A DNA stretch of 64,000 nt from Porphyromonas cangingivalis (GTDB lineage Bacteria > Bacteroidota > Bacteroidia > Bacteroidales > Porphyromonadaceae), in assembly GCF_900638305.1 (NCBI RefSeq), contig NZ_LR134506.1, forward strand, positions 1,116,001-1,180,000. The letters are read 5' to 3'. Each line of letters begins with the position of its first letter. Position 1 is the stretch's first letter. This document shows, piece after piece, positions 17,147-26,926 of this stretch. The position numbers and the translations under genes were made by a program. Below the pieces are notes generated by a model. It searched no databases and was not told the DNA's origin. It saw only the letters and a program-made list of their open reading frames with translations.

Positions 17147-18468
17147 TTACTTGGAGCCGAACTTGACAAACATCGCTTCCATACGGAGGAGTTTATTCAT
17201 CTGTGCCTGACCCATGGAATAAAAAAGTCGAGGATCGAGCATGGATACGAAAGGTGAAAGCTCACCTGTGTAAGTCAGCACTAACCCTTGCTTGGCTCTC
17301 GACATTGCGACATAGAGTTCGCGTGCATCCATCTCTGCCGAAGTCGGACCATAGGGATAGACGCCATCAGCGACATTGTACACCACCACGTGGTCATAGT
17401 CTTGACGACCGGCCTCACGGACGGTAGAGAGGGTCAGCCTGTCCGAAAGGAGGTGATGCCTCTCCATCACTTGAGCAAGTCGTCGGACTTCTCCGTCTGT
17501 TCGTGCCAAAACCGCCACCCTATGATCGGATATGACGAGAGACTGCCGCACGAAGACTGCCACAATACTCTCCTGCACCTCCTCACTCGGAGTAGCGGCC
17601 AAAATCGGCAGTTCCGCTCCTCCTTCCGACATGACAGAGCTCCCTTCTTGAGAGCCCCCCTATACGCAGAAAGCATCTGCGCCAGTGAGGGGGACGAGCG
17701 ACGATTGTGGGTCAACTCGAAGACCTTATCCACCCCAAGCACTTCGACCAAAGGCCGCTTGTCGGCATCGGAGGAAAGTCTCTGCCCTTCGTCTCCGGCG
17801 AAGAGCACTGTCACTCCTTCCGCCGTCGCCAACTTCTCTATGATGGCAAGATGGAGAGCAGAAGCATCCTGCACATCATCCACATATATCCGATCGTAAG
17901 TCGGGTAAGCCCGATCACCGTCTCCCGCACGCAAGAGAGCGACACAAGTCTCCATCAAAAGATCGTCGTCATCGACAAGACCTTTATCCTTCTTGTGATC
18001 TATATATGAGGATGCCAGACCTCTGTAACGAAGATTGGCATGGCGATGCACTTGCAGTCCTTCGGGCAGGCCAAGCTCTTTCTCTCGGATCATGCAGGCG
18101 CAGTCAGTGATCGCCCTGATCTCCTCAGGACGATATTCAAGTCGAGAGAGTCGGGAGATAATCTCCAACTTGTCACACTCATTCAGCCGCGAGACAGAAG
18201 GAGATAAGAGAGCATGATCAGACAAAAAACGATGGCAAAAGTCGACAAACGACAAGAAATCCCCACTCGCACCCTCATCGACTCTCCCGATAGAGAGGTT
18301 GAGGGAGTTTACGGGTTCAAATCCACACTTCTCCCTCATTATCAATGACCTCTGTCTGAGGATCTCCGTCTTACCTGTCCCTGCGATGCCGGAGATCAAG
18401 GCCCGACCACCTTCGAAATCAAGAGCCGAGCATATCTCCATATCTGATTGTATCATTATGATTTGCAA
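17147..18468 (-). pseudogene. UvrD/Rep-like superfamily I helicase, frameshifted
   Basis: Two overlapping frames (18468 to about 17650, and about 17660 to 17147) together make one helicase of about 440 residues. Frame 1 carries Walker A GIAGTGKTE (Lys33), Walker B-type VDDVQDAS, FAGDEGQRLS (motif III area) and THNRRSS (motif IV). Frame 2 carries the C-terminal VAVLARTDGEVRRLA and ELYVAMSRAKQGLVL (motif VI). The join falls at a run of six G (plus-strand C at 17655-17660): one more G would fuse the frames as AYRGGSQEGSS. This may be a mutation, a phase-variable tract or a sequencing error. It is shorter than full UvrD, so it may be a compact DNA-repair or defence-type helicase; partner genes are absent. 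Confidence 0.8.
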
Positions 18469-18580
18469 TATCTAATGGTGATGTAGTGGCAAAATTAGTC
18501 ATCCTCGGACGAATACACAATTGTCCCTCGAGAGATATAACGCACAAGATGTCTGCACAAACGAATTAGTCACTCATTTA

Positions 18581-18612
18581 TTTGGATTATTCATTTTTTT
18601 GTACGACCTTTG
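18581..18612 (+). promoter_or_regulatory. Predicted tRNA-Cys promoter
   Basis: TTTG at 18581-18584, 20 bp, then GACCTTTG at 18605-18612 (consensus TAnnTTTG with one change). Confidence 0.5.
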
Positions 18613-18649
18613 CAAAACCGTTAGGAGACCCTCACGGTGATCAAGTTTT

Positions 18650-18720
18650 GGTTCCTTGGCCGAGTGGTTAGGCACCGGTCTGCAAAACCGTTTACGGCGG
18701 TTCGAGTCCGCCAGGAACCT
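18650..18720 (+). tRNA. tRNA-Cys (GCA)
   Basis: A 71-nt cloverleaf. The acceptor arms GGTTCCT (18650-18656) and AGGAACC (18713-18719) pair, with discriminator T at 18720 as usual for Cys. The anticodon stem-loop CGGTCTGCAAAACCG holds anticodon GCA. The T-arm GGCGGTTCGAGTCCGCC is intact. CCA is not encoded. Confidence 0.96.
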
Positions 18721-18733
18721 CCCCTCCCCCCGG

Positions 18734-18790
18734 AAGGCTTTGAGAAATGAATTTCGTATGAAATCGGCTCAAAGCCTTCATTCTTTTTTT
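18734..18790 (+). terminator. Terminator after tRNA-Cys
   Basis: AAGGCTTTGAG (18734-18744) pairs with CTCAAAGCCTT (18768-18778) and is followed by CATTC and seven T. Confidence 0.85.
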
Positions 18791-18844
18791 ACGCCTCAAT
18801 ACTTTTTGGCTCCATTTACGCCCATCCATGTGCGGAATATTCGC

Positions 18845-18852
18845 TAACTTTG
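18845..18852 (+). promoter_or_regulatory. Predicted -7 element of ribE operon
   Basis: TAACTTTG, perfect to TAnnTTTG, 41 bp before the ribE ATG. It is half of a 15-bp palindrome, TAACTTTGAAAGTTA (18845-18859). The -33 box is not clear. Confidence 0.5.
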
Positions 18853-18892
18853 AAAGTTAGGAGTATATAAATAACATAAAATCATATCAATC

Positions 18893-19510
18893 ATGTTTTC
18901 TGGAATCATAGAGTGCGCGGCTGTAGTCCGTGCGATCAATACAGAGAAAGATAACGACAATGTACACTTGACGTTACATTGCCCATTCGTGGACGAACTG
19001 AAGATCGATCAGAGCGTGGCACACAACGGCGTATGCCTCACCGTGGTACACATATCGGACGACAAGACCGAATACACCGTCACAGCCATCAAAGAAACCC
19101 TCGAAAGATCAAACCTCGGCGACCTCAAGGTGGGCGATCAGGTCAATCTCGAGCGTAGCATGCCTGTCAACGGGCGTCTCGATGGGCACATCGTCCAAGG
19201 ACACGTGGACACCACAGGTCTTTGCACAAAGATCGAAGATGCCGATGGCAGCACCTACTTTACGATTGAGTACGAAGTAGATAATGCTATGGCTCGCAAG
19301 GGATATGTAACCGTCGAGAAGGGATCTGTCTGCGTCAATGGCGTGAGTCTCACAGTATGCGACTCGACAAAAAACTCGTTCAGAGTGGCGATAATCCCCT
19401 ATACCTTGGAGCATACCAACTTCTGCACACTTGAGGTGGGCAAAAGGGTGAACCTCGAATTTGACATCGTGGGCAAATACCTCGCTCGCATGATGGAGTT
19501 TGTACAGTAA
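18893..19510 (+). CDS. ribE: Riboflavin synthase, alpha chain
   Basis: A 205-residue riboflavin synthase that dismutates two 6,7-dimethyl-8-ribityllumazine molecules to riboflavin. It has two lumazine-binding repeats: MFSGIIE...HNGVCLTVV (residues 1 to about 97) and DGHIVQGHVDTTG...VNGVSLTV (about 98-200). The N-terminal MFSGIIE sequence is diagnostic and fixes the start. It is followed after 22 bp by a nitroreductase, a flavin enzyme, and then by hisS, probably one transcript. No FMN riboswitch is visible in the short leader. Confidence 0.96.
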   Translation: MFSGIIECAAVVRAINTEKDNDNVHLTLHCPFVDELKIDQSVAHNGVCLTVVHISDDKTEYTVTAIKETLERSNLGDLKVGDQVNLERSMPVNGRLDGHIVQGHVDTTGLCTKIEDADGSTYFTIEYEVDNAMARKGYVTVEKGSVCVNGVSLTVCDSTKNSFRVAIIPYTLEHTNFCTLEVGKRVNLEFDIVGKYLARMMEFVQ

Positions 19511-19532
19511 TCGCCCCCATCCGCAAAAAGAC

Positions 19533-20078
19533 ATGAGCATCTACGACCTCATCCGTAAGAGACAAAGCGATCGAAAGTATGATCCGACAAGAAAGATCCC
19601 TCGTGAAATCATCGACCGAATCTTGGAAGCAGGACGCTTGTCTCCCTCGGCTTGCAACGCACAGCCGTGGAAGTTCGTTGTTGTGGACGAAGAGGACAAG
19701 TGTGCAGAGGTCGCAGCAGCTCTGACTTCGGTGGCAACGGGCACCATGAACAAGTTTGCGGCAACTGCTCCGGCATTCATCGTCATCGTGGAAGAACCAG
19801 TCAATGTGGCTTCGCGCATCGGTGGATGGCTGCTGGGACAGCACTTCGCCCACTTGGACATCGGCATAGCAGCCGAACACATGGTGCTTGCGGCAACCGA
19901 AGAGGGACTCGGGACTTGTCTCATCGGCTGGTGTGACGAGAAGAAAATACGTAAGACACTGGAGATTCCGAAGGGTAAAAGGATACCTATCATCATCACT
20001 CTGGGCTATTCCCTCGAAGATGAAAAGAAAAAAGTCCGCAAACCCACAGATAAAGTGGTATCATACAACAAATACTAA
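19533..20078 (+). CDS. Nitroreductase family FMN protein
   Basis: A 181-residue nitroreductase-family flavoprotein. The N-terminal MSIYDLIRKRQSDRKYDP, with the conserved R-S-x-R-x-Y type FMN contact, is followed by LSPSACNAQPWKFVVV, the FMN/NAD(P)H binding segment. Later HLDIGIAAEHMVLAATEEGLGTCLIG gives the second FMN contact. Members reduce nitroaromatics, quinones or flavins with NAD(P)H in the cytoplasm; the natural substrate is unknown. The start is the ATG at 19533; a frame extension to 19500 overlaps ribE and lacks family sequence. The gap to hisS is 13 bp. Confidence 0.9.
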   Translation: MSIYDLIRKRQSDRKYDPTRKIPREIIDRILEAGRLSPSACNAQPWKFVVVDEEDKCAEVAAALTSVATGTMNKFAATAPAFIVIVEEPVNVASRIGGWLLGQHFAHLDIGIAAEHMVLAATEEGLGTCLIGWCDEKKIRKTLEIPKGKRIPIIITLGYSLEDEKKKVRKPTDKVVSYNKY

Positions 20079-20091
20079 CACATCCTGAAGA

Positions 20092-21456
20092 ATGGCACAA
20101 AAACCATCCATACCTAAAGGGACAAGAGACTTTTCGCCCGAAGAGATGGCGAAGAGAAACTATATATTCAATACGATCAGAGAGGTCTACAAGTCGTATG
20201 GTTTCAGAGAGATCGAGACGCCTGCTATGGAGAACCTCTCCACCCTCACGGGAAAGTATGGCGAGGAGGGCGACAAGCTCCTCTTCCGCATCCTCAATTC
20301 GGGCGACAGCCTCAAGGACTTCGATCGCAACGAACTCTTGACGATCACTCCGACCGAGTTTGCTGCAAGAGCTTGCGACAGAGGCTTACGCTACGACTTG
20401 ACCGTACCCTTTGCACGCTTTGTCGTCCAACACAAAAACGAACTGACATTCCCATTCAAAAGGTATCAAATCCAACCTGTGTGGAGAGCTGACCGCCCAC
20501 AAAAGGGTCGCTACCGCGAGTTTTTCCAATGTGACGCAGATGTCATCGGATCCGATTCACTCCTCCACGAGATAGAGCTGATCCAGATCATTGACAAGGT
20601 ATTCGGTCGTCTCGGCATCCGCGTATCCATCCTCATCAACAACAGGAAGCTCCTCACAGCCATCGGACAAGTCATCGGTGCCGAAGATAAGATCGTGGAT
20701 CTTACCGTAGCCATCGACAAACTGGACAAGATAGGTTGGGATGGCGTACATCAGGAGCTCCTCGCCAAAGGCTTTACAGAGGGGGCTATCGCAAGCCTCA
20801 AGCCGATCCTCGAACTATCGGGGACAAATACCGAGAAGCTGACCACCCTTGAAGAGTCACTCAAATCCTCCGAAGTGGGGATGAAGGGGATCGAAGAGCT
20901 CCGATACATCATGCGCAAGCTCGATCTCATACCTCTTCAAAATGAGGTCAAATTAGACCTTTCGCTCGCCAGAGGTCTCAACTATTACACCGGTGCGATC
21001 TTCGAGGTCAAAGCATTGGATGTACAGATCGGGAGCATCACGGGCGGTGGACGCTATGACGACCTCACCGGAGTCTTCGGAGAAAAAGGCATGTCGGGCG
21101 TAGGTATATCCTTCGGTGCGGATCGCATCTTCGATGTCCTCAACACCCTTGACCTCTATCCCGAGGAAACGAAGGGCGGATCGAGACTGATGTTTGTCAA
21201 CTTCGGAGAGAAAGAGGAAGAGTACATTCTACCCCTACTCTACAAGATCCGTGAAGCCAACATCGCTGCCGAACTCTACCCCGAGTCGGTAAAGATGAAG
21301 AAGCAAATGAACTATGCAGATCAGCTCAGCATCCCCTACGTTGCATTCATAGGAGCGGATGAGATGGCAAACAACACCATCACGATCAAAGACATGAAGA
21401 CCGGCGAACAAAAGAGCTGCACTTTCGAAGAGCTGATCACTCTGTTACGAGGATAA
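20092..21456 (+). CDS. hisS: Histidyl-tRNA synthetase
   Basis: A 454-residue class II aminoacyl-tRNA synthetase that charges tRNA-His. It starts [15 protein letters not shown] (KGTRDF is the family signature). It shows motif 2 ([21 protein letters not shown]), the histidine-A loop [10 protein letters not shown], and GGGRYDDL with [11 protein letters not shown] (motif 3). A C-terminal anticodon-binding domain begins near residue 360. It is the last gene of the ribE-nitroreductase-hisS transcript. Confidence 0.97.
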   Translation: MAQKPSIPKGTRDFSPEEMAKRNYIFNTIREVYKSYGFREIETPAMENLSTLTGKYGEEGDKLLFRILNSGDSLKDFDRNELLTITPTEFAARACDRGLRYDLTVPFARFVVQHKNELTFPFKRYQIQPVWRADRPQKGRYREFFQCDADVIGSDSLLHEIELIQIIDKVFGRLGIRVSILINNRKLLTAIGQVIGAEDKIVDLTVAIDKLDKIGWDGVHQELLAKGFTEGAIASLKPILELSGTNTEKLTTLEESLKSSEVGMKGIEELRYIMRKLDLIPLQNEVKLDLSLARGLNYYTGAIFEVKALDVQIGSITGGGRYDDLTGVFGEKGMSGVGISFGADRIFDVLNTLDLYPEETKGGSRLMFVNFGEKEEEYILPLLYKIREANIAAELYPESVKMKKQMNYADQLSIPYVAFIGADEMANNTITIKDMKTGEQKSCTFEELITLLRG

Positions 21457-21480
21457 GCTGATCCAAAGACAACAATATAG

Positions 21481-21521
21481 TAAGGTCATCCATAATACTT
21501 TTATGGGTGACCTTATTTTTT
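21481..21521 (+). terminator. Terminator of hisS
   Basis: TAAGGTCATCCATAA pairs with TTATGGGTGACCTTA around a short loop and is followed by six T. Confidence 0.85.
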
Positions 21522-21550
21522 GCTGTCATCCACGAACGAAAGAGAACGAC

Positions 21551-21587
21551 AAAGGTCGCCTACGGAGCATTTCCGTAGACGACCTTT
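21551..21587 (-). terminator. Hairpin after pckA, probable terminator
   Basis: AAAGGTCGCCTACGGA (21551-21566) pairs with TCCGTAGACGACCTTT (21572-21587), one mismatch. It lies 28 bp beyond the pckA stop and between two convergent genes. The T-tract is short on both strands. Confidence 0.65.
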
Positions 21588-21614
21588 GTTTATTGCATGA
21601 GTTGTCCTTCTGAA

Positions 21615-23222
21615 TCAGAGCTTCGGACCTGCAGCCACAAGAGCTTTTCCGGCTTCATTGCCCGTGAACTTATCAAAGTTCTTGATAAATCTCTGAGCAA
21701 GATCCTTTGCCTTTTGTTCCCACTGAGCAGCATCTGCATAAGTGTCACGAGGATCGAGGATCGTAGGATCCACACCGGGAAGAGCCGTTGGGACTTTGAA
21801 GTCAAAGTATGGGATTGACTTAGTCTCTGCCTTGTCGATCGAACCATCAAGGATGGCATCGATGATACCACGGGTATCCTTGATGGAGATACGCTTGCCT
21901 GTACCGTTCCAACCGGTATTGACGAGATAAGCAGTCGAGCCATTTGCCTCCATCTTCTTCACGAGCTCCTCAGCATACTTTGTAGGATGTAGGGAGAGGA
22001 ATGCCGCACCGAAACAAGCCGAGAATGTAGGTGTAGGCTCAGTGATGCCACGTTCTGTCCCGGCAAGCTTTGCCGTAAAGCCGGAGAGGAAGTAATACTT
22101 TGTCTGCTCAGGAGTGAGGATAGATACCGGAGGAAGCACCCCGAACGCATCGGCAGAGAGGAAGATCACCTTCTGAGCATGCCCCGACTTGGATACCGGC
22201 TTGACGATGTTTTCGATGTGATAGATAGGGTAAGAGACACGGGTATTTTCGGTCACAGACTTGTCTGTGAAGTCGATCTTACCATCCTTGTCCACCGTGA
22301 CATTTTCGAGAAGGGCATCGCGACGGATGGCGTTGTAGATGTCAGGCTCATTTTCCTTGCTTAGGTTGATCACCTTAGCGTAACAACCACCCTCGAAGTT
22401 GAATACACCATCATCATCCCACCCATGCTCGTCGTCTCCGATGAGCTGACGCTTGGGATCTGTGGAGAGGGTAGTCTTACCTGTACCCGATAGTCCGAAG
22501 AAGATCGCAGTCTCCTTACCATCCATGCTTGTATTTGCCGAACAGTGCATGGAGGCCATGCCATTGAGTGGAAGGAGGTAATTCATGTAAGAGAACATCC
22601 CCTTCTTCATCTCACCACCGTACCAAGTGTTGATGATCACCTGTACTTTTTCGGTAAGGTTGAAGACGACGGCAGTCTCGCTGTTGAGACCGAGTTCCTT
22701 GTAGTTGGTGACCTTTGCCTTCGAAGCATTCATAATTACAAAGTCAGGCTCACCAAAGTTCTTCAACTCCTCCTCGGTCGGACGGATGAACATATTGGTC
22801 ACGAAGTGTGCCTGCCATGCCACCTCCATGATAAATCTCAACTTGAGGCGAGAGTTGGGGTTCGCTCCGCAGAACGCATCCACCACAAAGAGCTTCTTGT
22901 CTGACAGTTCCTTGGTAGCGATCTTTTTGATCTCCTTCCAAGCCTCTTCGGTCACGGGCTTGTTGTCGTTGGGGTACTCCGGAGAAGTCCACCAGATCGT
23001 GTCTCTCGTGGTGTCATCCATGACGAAGAATTTATCCTTCGGTGAGCGTCCTGTATAGTCACCAGTCATGACGTTGACAGCCCCCAACTCGGTGACCTGC
23101 CCGACTTCAAATCCCTTGAGATCTGATTTGGTTTCTTCATTGTAAAGTATATCATACGAAGGATTGTAGACGACCTCCTTCACATCTGTGATACCATACT
23201 TGTTTAGATCGATAGTTGCCAT
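21615..23222 (-). CDS. pckA: Phosphoenolpyruvate carboxykinase (ATP)
   Basis: A 535-residue PEP carboxykinase. It interconverts oxaloacetate + ATP and PEP + CO2 + ADP. In many anaerobic Bacteroidetes it runs toward oxaloacetate, fixing CO2 on the way to succinate or propionate. It shows TGRSPKDKF (substrate-binding region), [11 protein letters not shown] (kinase-1a P-loop), [21 protein letters not shown] (kinase-2 and metal site) and a C-terminal adenine-binding region. It has its own strong promoter (23327-23357). Confidence 0.97.
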   Translation of the reverse strand: MATIDLNKYGITDVKEVVYNPSYDILYNEETKSDLKGFEVGQVTELGAVNVMTGDYTGRSPKDKFFVMDDTTRDTIWWTSPEYPNDNKPVTEEAWKEIKKIATKELSDKKLFVVDAFCGANPNSRLKLRFIMEVAWQAHFVTNMFIRPTEEELKNFGEPDFVIMNASKAKVTNYKELGLNSETAVVFNLTEKVQVIINTWYGGEMKKGMFSYMNYLLPLNGMASMHCSANTSMDGKETAIFFGLSGTGKTTLSTDPKRQLIGDDEHGWDDDGVFNFEGGCYAKVINLSKENEPDIYNAIRRDALLENVTVDKDGKIDFTDKSVTENTRVSYPIYHIENIVKPVSKSGHAQKVIFLSADAFGVLPPVSILTPEQTKYYFLSGFTAKLAGTERGITEPTPTFSACFGAAFLSLHPTKYAEELVKKMEANGSTAYLVNTGWNGTGKRISIKDTRGIIDAILDGSIDKAETKSIPYFDFKVPTALPGVDPTILDPRDTYADAAQWEQKAKDLAQRFIKNFDKFTGNEAGKALVAAGPKL

Positions 23223-23326
23223 ATTAAAGCGATATAAATGTGTTTGATGATTATTTAGTCACGACACCTTTCCCTTCAAAAGAAAAAGTCTACAAAAACA
23301 CTGATTCTTTGCAATGTCTTTCAGGG

Positions 23327-23357
23327 CAAAGTTAGTTTTTTTTCATTACAAACCAAA
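23327..23357 (-). promoter_or_regulatory. Predicted pckA promoter
   Basis: On the minus strand TTTG (23357-23354), 19 bp, TAACTTTG (23334-23327): both boxes match the consensus. The leader is about 95 nt. Confidence 0.75.
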
Positions 23358-23442
23358 CATATTGCAGAATTATTTCCCCATTGATATTCTATCACGTGGC
23401 GACAGCTCTCGAAAGCCGATAGCCCCTCTTTGGGGTCACCTA

Positions 23443-23518
23443 TTTTCTGTCGAGCCACAGAATAAATTCTGTCCTTACATCAGAACAAATTCTGTCACGC
23501 CACAGAAACCTTTCTGTT
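23443..23518. repeat. 22-bp tandem repeat array, ACAGAA family, locus 2
   Basis: Palindromic units ACAGAATAAATTCTGT (23457), TCAGAACAAATTCTGT (23480) and ACAGAAACCTTTCTGT (23502) follow each other at 22-23 bp, preceded by a half unit TTTTCTGTC. Confidence 0.88.
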
Positions 23519-23686
23519 TAACGACACGAGACAGCAAGTTATACAGTTTGTTTTGTACAACAAGATAAAAATATGACAAACGTCTCATCACGACAGAACA
23601 CAGAATACTATAAATCAAATACTTAAAACAAAACAACATAAATCCAATGGGCATCTTAAGGGAATATAAATAAAATCAAAAAGAGA

Positions 23687-23710
23687 GAAAAGAGAAAAAT
23701 TTCTCTTTTC
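23687..23710. promoter_or_regulatory. 11-bp palindrome just upstream of lysine operon promoter
   Basis: GAAAAGAGAAA and TTTCTCTTTTC with a 2-nt centre, ending 12 bp before the -33 box. It could be an operator or the end of an upstream transcript. Confidence 0.45.
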
Positions 23711-23722
23711 CTATCAAACTAT

Positions 23723-23753
23723 TTTGGAAAGCAAAGACAAATCTTTATCTTTG
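23723..23753 (+). promoter_or_regulatory. Predicted promoter of lysine fermentation operon
   Basis: TTTG (23723-23726), 19 bp, TATCTTTG (23746-23753). Both elements are perfect. The leader before the atoD ATG is about 95 nt. Confidence 0.78.
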
Positions 23754-23854
23754 CCACACTATTATCTCTATTTCGGTGAAAGGGAATATGGATAATGAAA
23801 AGACACAGATGTATTAACCCACCCTCCGTGAAAGGGACTATTGTAATTGCTACA

Positions 23855-24508
23855 ATGACAGATAAGAAAACTACCGTACAAGAGGCGGTCTCCATGCTGC
23901 GTGACGGCATGACTCTCATGATAGGCGGCTTTTTGGGAAATGGCTCGCCTGAAAACATTATTGACGAGATCGTCCGTGTAGGACTCAAGGACCTCACCAT
24001 CATTGCAAACGACACCAGCTACACCGACAAGGGACTGGGCAAGCTCGTGGCAAACCACCAGGTGAAGAAGCTCATCGTGACTCATATCGGTACCAATCCT
24101 GTCACAGGAGAAAAGTACAATAATAAAGATATAGAGATCGAGTTCGTCCCACAGGGGACACTCGCAGAACGTATCCGTTGTGGTGGTTCGGGTCTCGGCG
24201 GTGTCCTCACTCGCACGGGGGTAGGTACCATCATAGCCGAAGGCAAGCAATCGATGACCATCGATGGTGTCGAGTACCTCTTGGAGCTTCCGCTCCGTGC
24301 TGATGCAGCACTTGTCTATGCTACCAAGGGTGATGAATATGGCAACCTTGTATATATGGGTACGATGCAGAACTTCAACCCCCTTATGGCCATGGCAGCC
24401 GACCTTGTCATCGCAGAGATCGAGCACATCGTCCCTGCCGGTGAGATCTCCGTGGAGTCCATCCACACCCCACACATCATGGTGGACAAAATCGTGCAAC
24501 ATAATTAA
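23855..24508 (+). CDS. atoD: Butyrate-acetoacetate CoA-transferase, alpha subunit
   Basis: A 217-residue family I CoA-transferase alpha subunit. Segments TVQEAVSMLRDGMTLMIGGF and the GGxGLGGVLTRTGVGT core (here CGGSGLGGVLTRTGVGT) are typical. With AtoA it moves CoA between acetoacetyl-CoA/acetate and butyrate species in the last steps of lysine fermentation. The start is the ATG at 23855; an upstream frame extension of 20 residues (HRCINPPSVKG) has no family match. It is the first gene of the operon, while its partner atoA lies nine genes downstream, an unusual split for two subunits of one enzyme that is also known from oral lysine fermenters. Confidence 0.92.
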   Translation: MTDKKTTVQEAVSMLRDGMTLMIGGFLGNGSPENIIDEIVRVGLKDLTIIANDTSYTDKGLGKLVANHQVKKLIVTHIGTNPVTGEKYNNKDIEIEFVPQGTLAERIRCGGSGLGGVLTRTGVGTIIAEGKQSMTIDGVEYLLELPLRADAALVYATKGDEYGNLVYMGTMQNFNPLMAMAADLVIAEIEHIVPAGEISVESIHTPHIMVDKIVQHN

Positions 24509-24526
24509 TTTCAACCCTATAAGAAT

Positions 24527-24907
24527 ATGAAATCAATGATTAGACTACGTATGAGCTCGGCTGATGCTCATTACGGTGGTAACTTGGTCGATGGTGCCAA
24601 GATGCTTCAGCTTTTTGGTGATGTTGCGACCGAACTCCTTATCGCCCAGGATGGTGACGAAGGTCTCTTCGTGGCTTATGACAATGTCGAGTTTCTCAAC
24701 CCTGTATTCGCCGGCGATTACATCGAAGCGACAGGTGAGATCACCAAGGTCGGCAACACTTCTCGCAAGATGGTCTTCGAAGCGAAGAAGGTCATCCGCC
24801 CTCGTACAGACATTTCCGCTTCGGCTGCCGATGTCCTCGAAGAGCCTATCGTCGTGTGCCGTGCAAGCGGTACTTGTGTCGTGCCAAAAGAATGCCAACG
24901 CAAATAA
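24527..24907 (+). CDS. kal: 3-aminobutyryl-CoA ammonia-lyase
   Basis: A 126-residue hot-dog-fold protein of the Kal type. It removes ammonia from L-3-aminobutyryl-CoA to give crotonyl-CoA. Visible are [29 protein letters not shown], with the acyl-CoA thioesterase-like DAHYGGNLV segment, and [27 protein letters not shown]. Length and neighbours (atoD 18 bp upstream, kce 18 bp downstream) match known lysine clusters. Confidence 0.93.
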   Translation: MKSMIRLRMSSADAHYGGNLVDGAKMLQLFGDVATELLIAQDGDEGLFVAYDNVEFLNPVFAGDYIEATGEITKVGNTSRKMVFEAKKVIRPRTDISASAADVLEEPIVVCRASGTCVVPKECQRK

Positions 24908-24925
24908 TATAAACACCGACAGACT

Positions 24926-25753
24926 ATGGAAAAGCTAATCATCACTGCCGCTATCTGCGGCGCAGAGGTCACCAAGGAACAAAACCCTGCTGTCCCCTAC
25001 ACCGTAGAAGAGATCGTACGTGAAGCGAAAAGCGCATACGATGCCGGTGCAGCCGTGGTACACATCCACGTGCGCGAGGACGACGGGACGCCCACACAGA
25101 GCAAAGAACGCTTCAAAGAGTGTATCGATGCGATACTCAAGGAGATACCCGATGTCATCCTCATCCCATCTACAGGTGGTGCAGTGGGTATGACTGCAGA
25201 GGAGCGACTCCAGCCTACCGAGCTGTTCCCCGAAATGGCGACACTCGACTGTGGTACTTGTAACTTCGGCGACGAGGTGTTTGAGAACACCATGCCTATG
25301 ATGCGAGCCTTCGGAAAGAGGATGATAGAGAACAACATCAAGCCCGAATATGAGTGCTTCGAGATGGGACACCTCGACACCATCGTCCGCATGGCAAAGA
25401 AGGGCGAAGTCCCCGGTGCACCGATGCAGTTCAACTTCGTACTCGGCGTCCCCGGATGTACTCCTGCGACGGTAGAGAACCTCGCTTGGCTCGTGCGCAA
25501 CATCCCCGAAGGCTCTACATGGACAGCGACAGGTATAGGTCGTAGCGAATTTACCCTCGGTGCCGCAGCAATCGTCATGGGTGGTCATGTCCGTGTCGGA
25601 TTCGAGGACAACCTATACATCTCAAAGGGTGTACTTGCAAAGTCCAATGGCGAACTCGTAGAAAAGGTCGTACGCATTGCCAAAGAACTTGGTAGAGAGA
25701 TCGCGACACCTGCGGAAGCTCGTCGCATCCTCGGCCTTCCAGCCAAGCAGTAA
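24926..25753 (+). CDS. kce: 3-keto-5-aminohexanoate cleavage enzyme
   Basis: A 275-residue BKACE-family TIM barrel. It condenses 3-keto-5-aminohexanoate with acetyl-CoA and releases acetoacetate and 3-aminobutyryl-CoA. The zinc-binding HIHVRED (HxH near residues 47-49), the PSTGG loop, and the C-terminal GFEDNLYISKG with the conserved Glu zinc ligand are present. It lies between kal and kdd; a 36-nt hairpin (25788-25823) separates it from kdd. Confidence 0.95.
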   Translation: MEKLIITAAICGAEVTKEQNPAVPYTVEEIVREAKSAYDAGAAVVHIHVREDDGTPTQSKERFKECIDAILKEIPDVILIPSTGGAVGMTAEERLQPTELFPEMATLDCGTCNFGDEVFENTMPMMRAFGKRMIENNIKPEYECFEMGHLDTIVRMAKKGEVPGAPMQFNFVLGVPGCTPATVENLAWLVRNIPEGSTWTATGIGRSEFTLGAAAIVMGGHVRVGFEDNLYISKGVLAKSNGELVEKVVRIAKELGREIATPAEARRILGLPAKQ

Positions 25754-25787
25754 AAGTCACACCTTGGCTCAAATATAGATCATCGAC

Positions 25788-25823
25788 CCTTCCTCCCACT
25801 TCACCCGAGAGTGGAGAGGAAGG
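25788..25823 (+). other. Intra-operon hairpin between kce and kdd
   Basis: CCTTCCTCCCACT (25788-25800) pairs with AGTGGAGAGGAAGG (25810-25823). No T-tract. One of three such hairpins inside the lysine operon. Confidence 0.65.
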
Positions 25824-25879
25824 TATCGGTGGGTCTTCAATTAGATAGAAACTTTTTAATCACAACCCTCTATAAACTC

Positions 25880-26920
25880 ATGAAGAAAGGAAATAAATAC
25901 GGTACACACCGTGTCATCGACCCTGTGGGCGTACTCCCACAACCAGCAAACAAGATCGACAACAACATGGATGAGATCTACGACAACGAGATCCTCATCG
26001 ATGTACAGACACTCAACATCGACTCGGCTTCGTTCACAGACATCAGTGCACGTGCAGGCGGTGATCACGCCAAGATCGCAGAGATCATGATGGAGATCGT
26101 CGAAAAGCAAGGTAAGCACCGCAACCCATGGACCGGCTCGGGCGGTATGCTCCTCGGAAAGGTAGAAAAGATCGGTTCGGCCCTCGAAGACAAGATCGAC
26201 CTAAAGGTGGGTGACAAGATTGCTACCCTCGTTTCGCTCTCTCTTACTCCACTTCGCATCGACAAGATCAAAGAGATTCGCGCGGATGTAGACCAAGTGG
26301 ACATCGATGGTAAGGCGATCCTATTCGAAAGCGGTATCTACGCCAAGATTCCTTCTGACCTCCCCGAAAAGTTGGCACTCTCTGCTCTTGACGTAGCAGG
26401 TGCTCCTGCGCAGACAGCTCGCCTCGTGAAGCCCGGCGATACCGTGGTCATCATCGGTGCAGGTGGTAAGAGTGGTATGCTCTGCTGCTACGAAGCGAAG
26501 AAGAGAGCAGGTGTGACAGGTAAGGTCATCGGTATCACTCACTCTGCAAAGAGTACCGAGCGTCTCCAAAAGCTCGGATTCTGTGACGAGGTATTCTCTG
26601 CTGATGCTACTCAACCTGTACCCGTACTCGAAAAGATCGAAGCACTCACCAACGGTCAGCTTGCAGACATCACCATCAACAACGTAAACATCCCTGATAC
26701 AGAAATGACAAGTATCCTCATCACCAAGGATACAGGTGTCGTTTACTTCTTCTCTATGGCAACCAGCTTCACCAAGGCTGCCCTCGGTGCAGAAGGCGTA
26801 GGTAGCGATGTGACCATGCTCATCGGTAACGGTTATACCAAGGGTCACGCAGAAATCACGCTTCAAGAACTCAGAGAGTCTGAAGAACTTCGTAAGATTT
26901 TCACCGAACTTTACGCATAA
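25880..26920 (+). CDS. kdd: L-erythro-3,5-diaminohexanoate dehydrogenase
   Basis: A 346-residue NAD-dependent dehydrogenase with a medium-chain (quinone oxidoreductase-like) fold. It oxidatively deaminates 3,5-diaminohexanoate to 3-keto-5-aminohexanoate. The nucleotide-binding VVIIGAGGKSGMLCCYEAKK lies near residues 192-211. The N-terminal KYGTHRVIDPVGVLPQPANK and the block HRNPWTGSGGMLLGKVEKIG are Kdd-specific. The start is the ATG at 25880, after the hairpin; the frame is open to 25811 but that extension overlaps the hairpin. The gap to kamA is 6 bp. Confidence 0.94.
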   Translation: MKKGNKYGTHRVIDPVGVLPQPANKIDNNMDEIYDNEILIDVQTLNIDSASFTDISARAGGDHAKIAEIMMEIVEKQGKHRNPWTGSGGMLLGKVEKIGSALEDKIDLKVGDKIATLVSLSLTPLRIDKIKEIRADVDQVDIDGKAILFESGIYAKIPSDLPEKLALSALDVAGAPAQTARLVKPGDTVVIIGAGGKSGMLCCYEAKKRAGVTGKVIGITHSAKSTERLQKLGFCDEVFSADATQPVPVLEKIEALTNGQLADITINNVNIPDTEMTSILITKDTGVVYFFSMATSFTKAALGAEGVGSDVTMLIGNGYTKGHAEITLQELRESEELRKIFTELYA

Positions 26921-26926
26921 TCCGCC

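Larger units (their letters stand above)
23223..23854. other. 632-bp divergent regulatory region pckA / lysine operon
   Basis: No gene. It holds the pckA promoter (minus), three 22-bp repeat units (23443-23518), an 11-bp palindromic hairpin (23687-23710) and the lysine operon promoter (23723-23753). No cobalamin riboswitch-like block was seen. Confidence 0.7.

Noticed and set aside
23443-23518. CRISPR array
   Set aside because: The repeat unit is 16 bp with a 6-bp spacer and only three units; spacers are far too short and no cas genes are present.
23560-23855. Cobalamin riboswitch before the B12-dependent lysine operon
   Set aside because: The leader after the promoter is only about 95 nt and contains no B12-box-like block.
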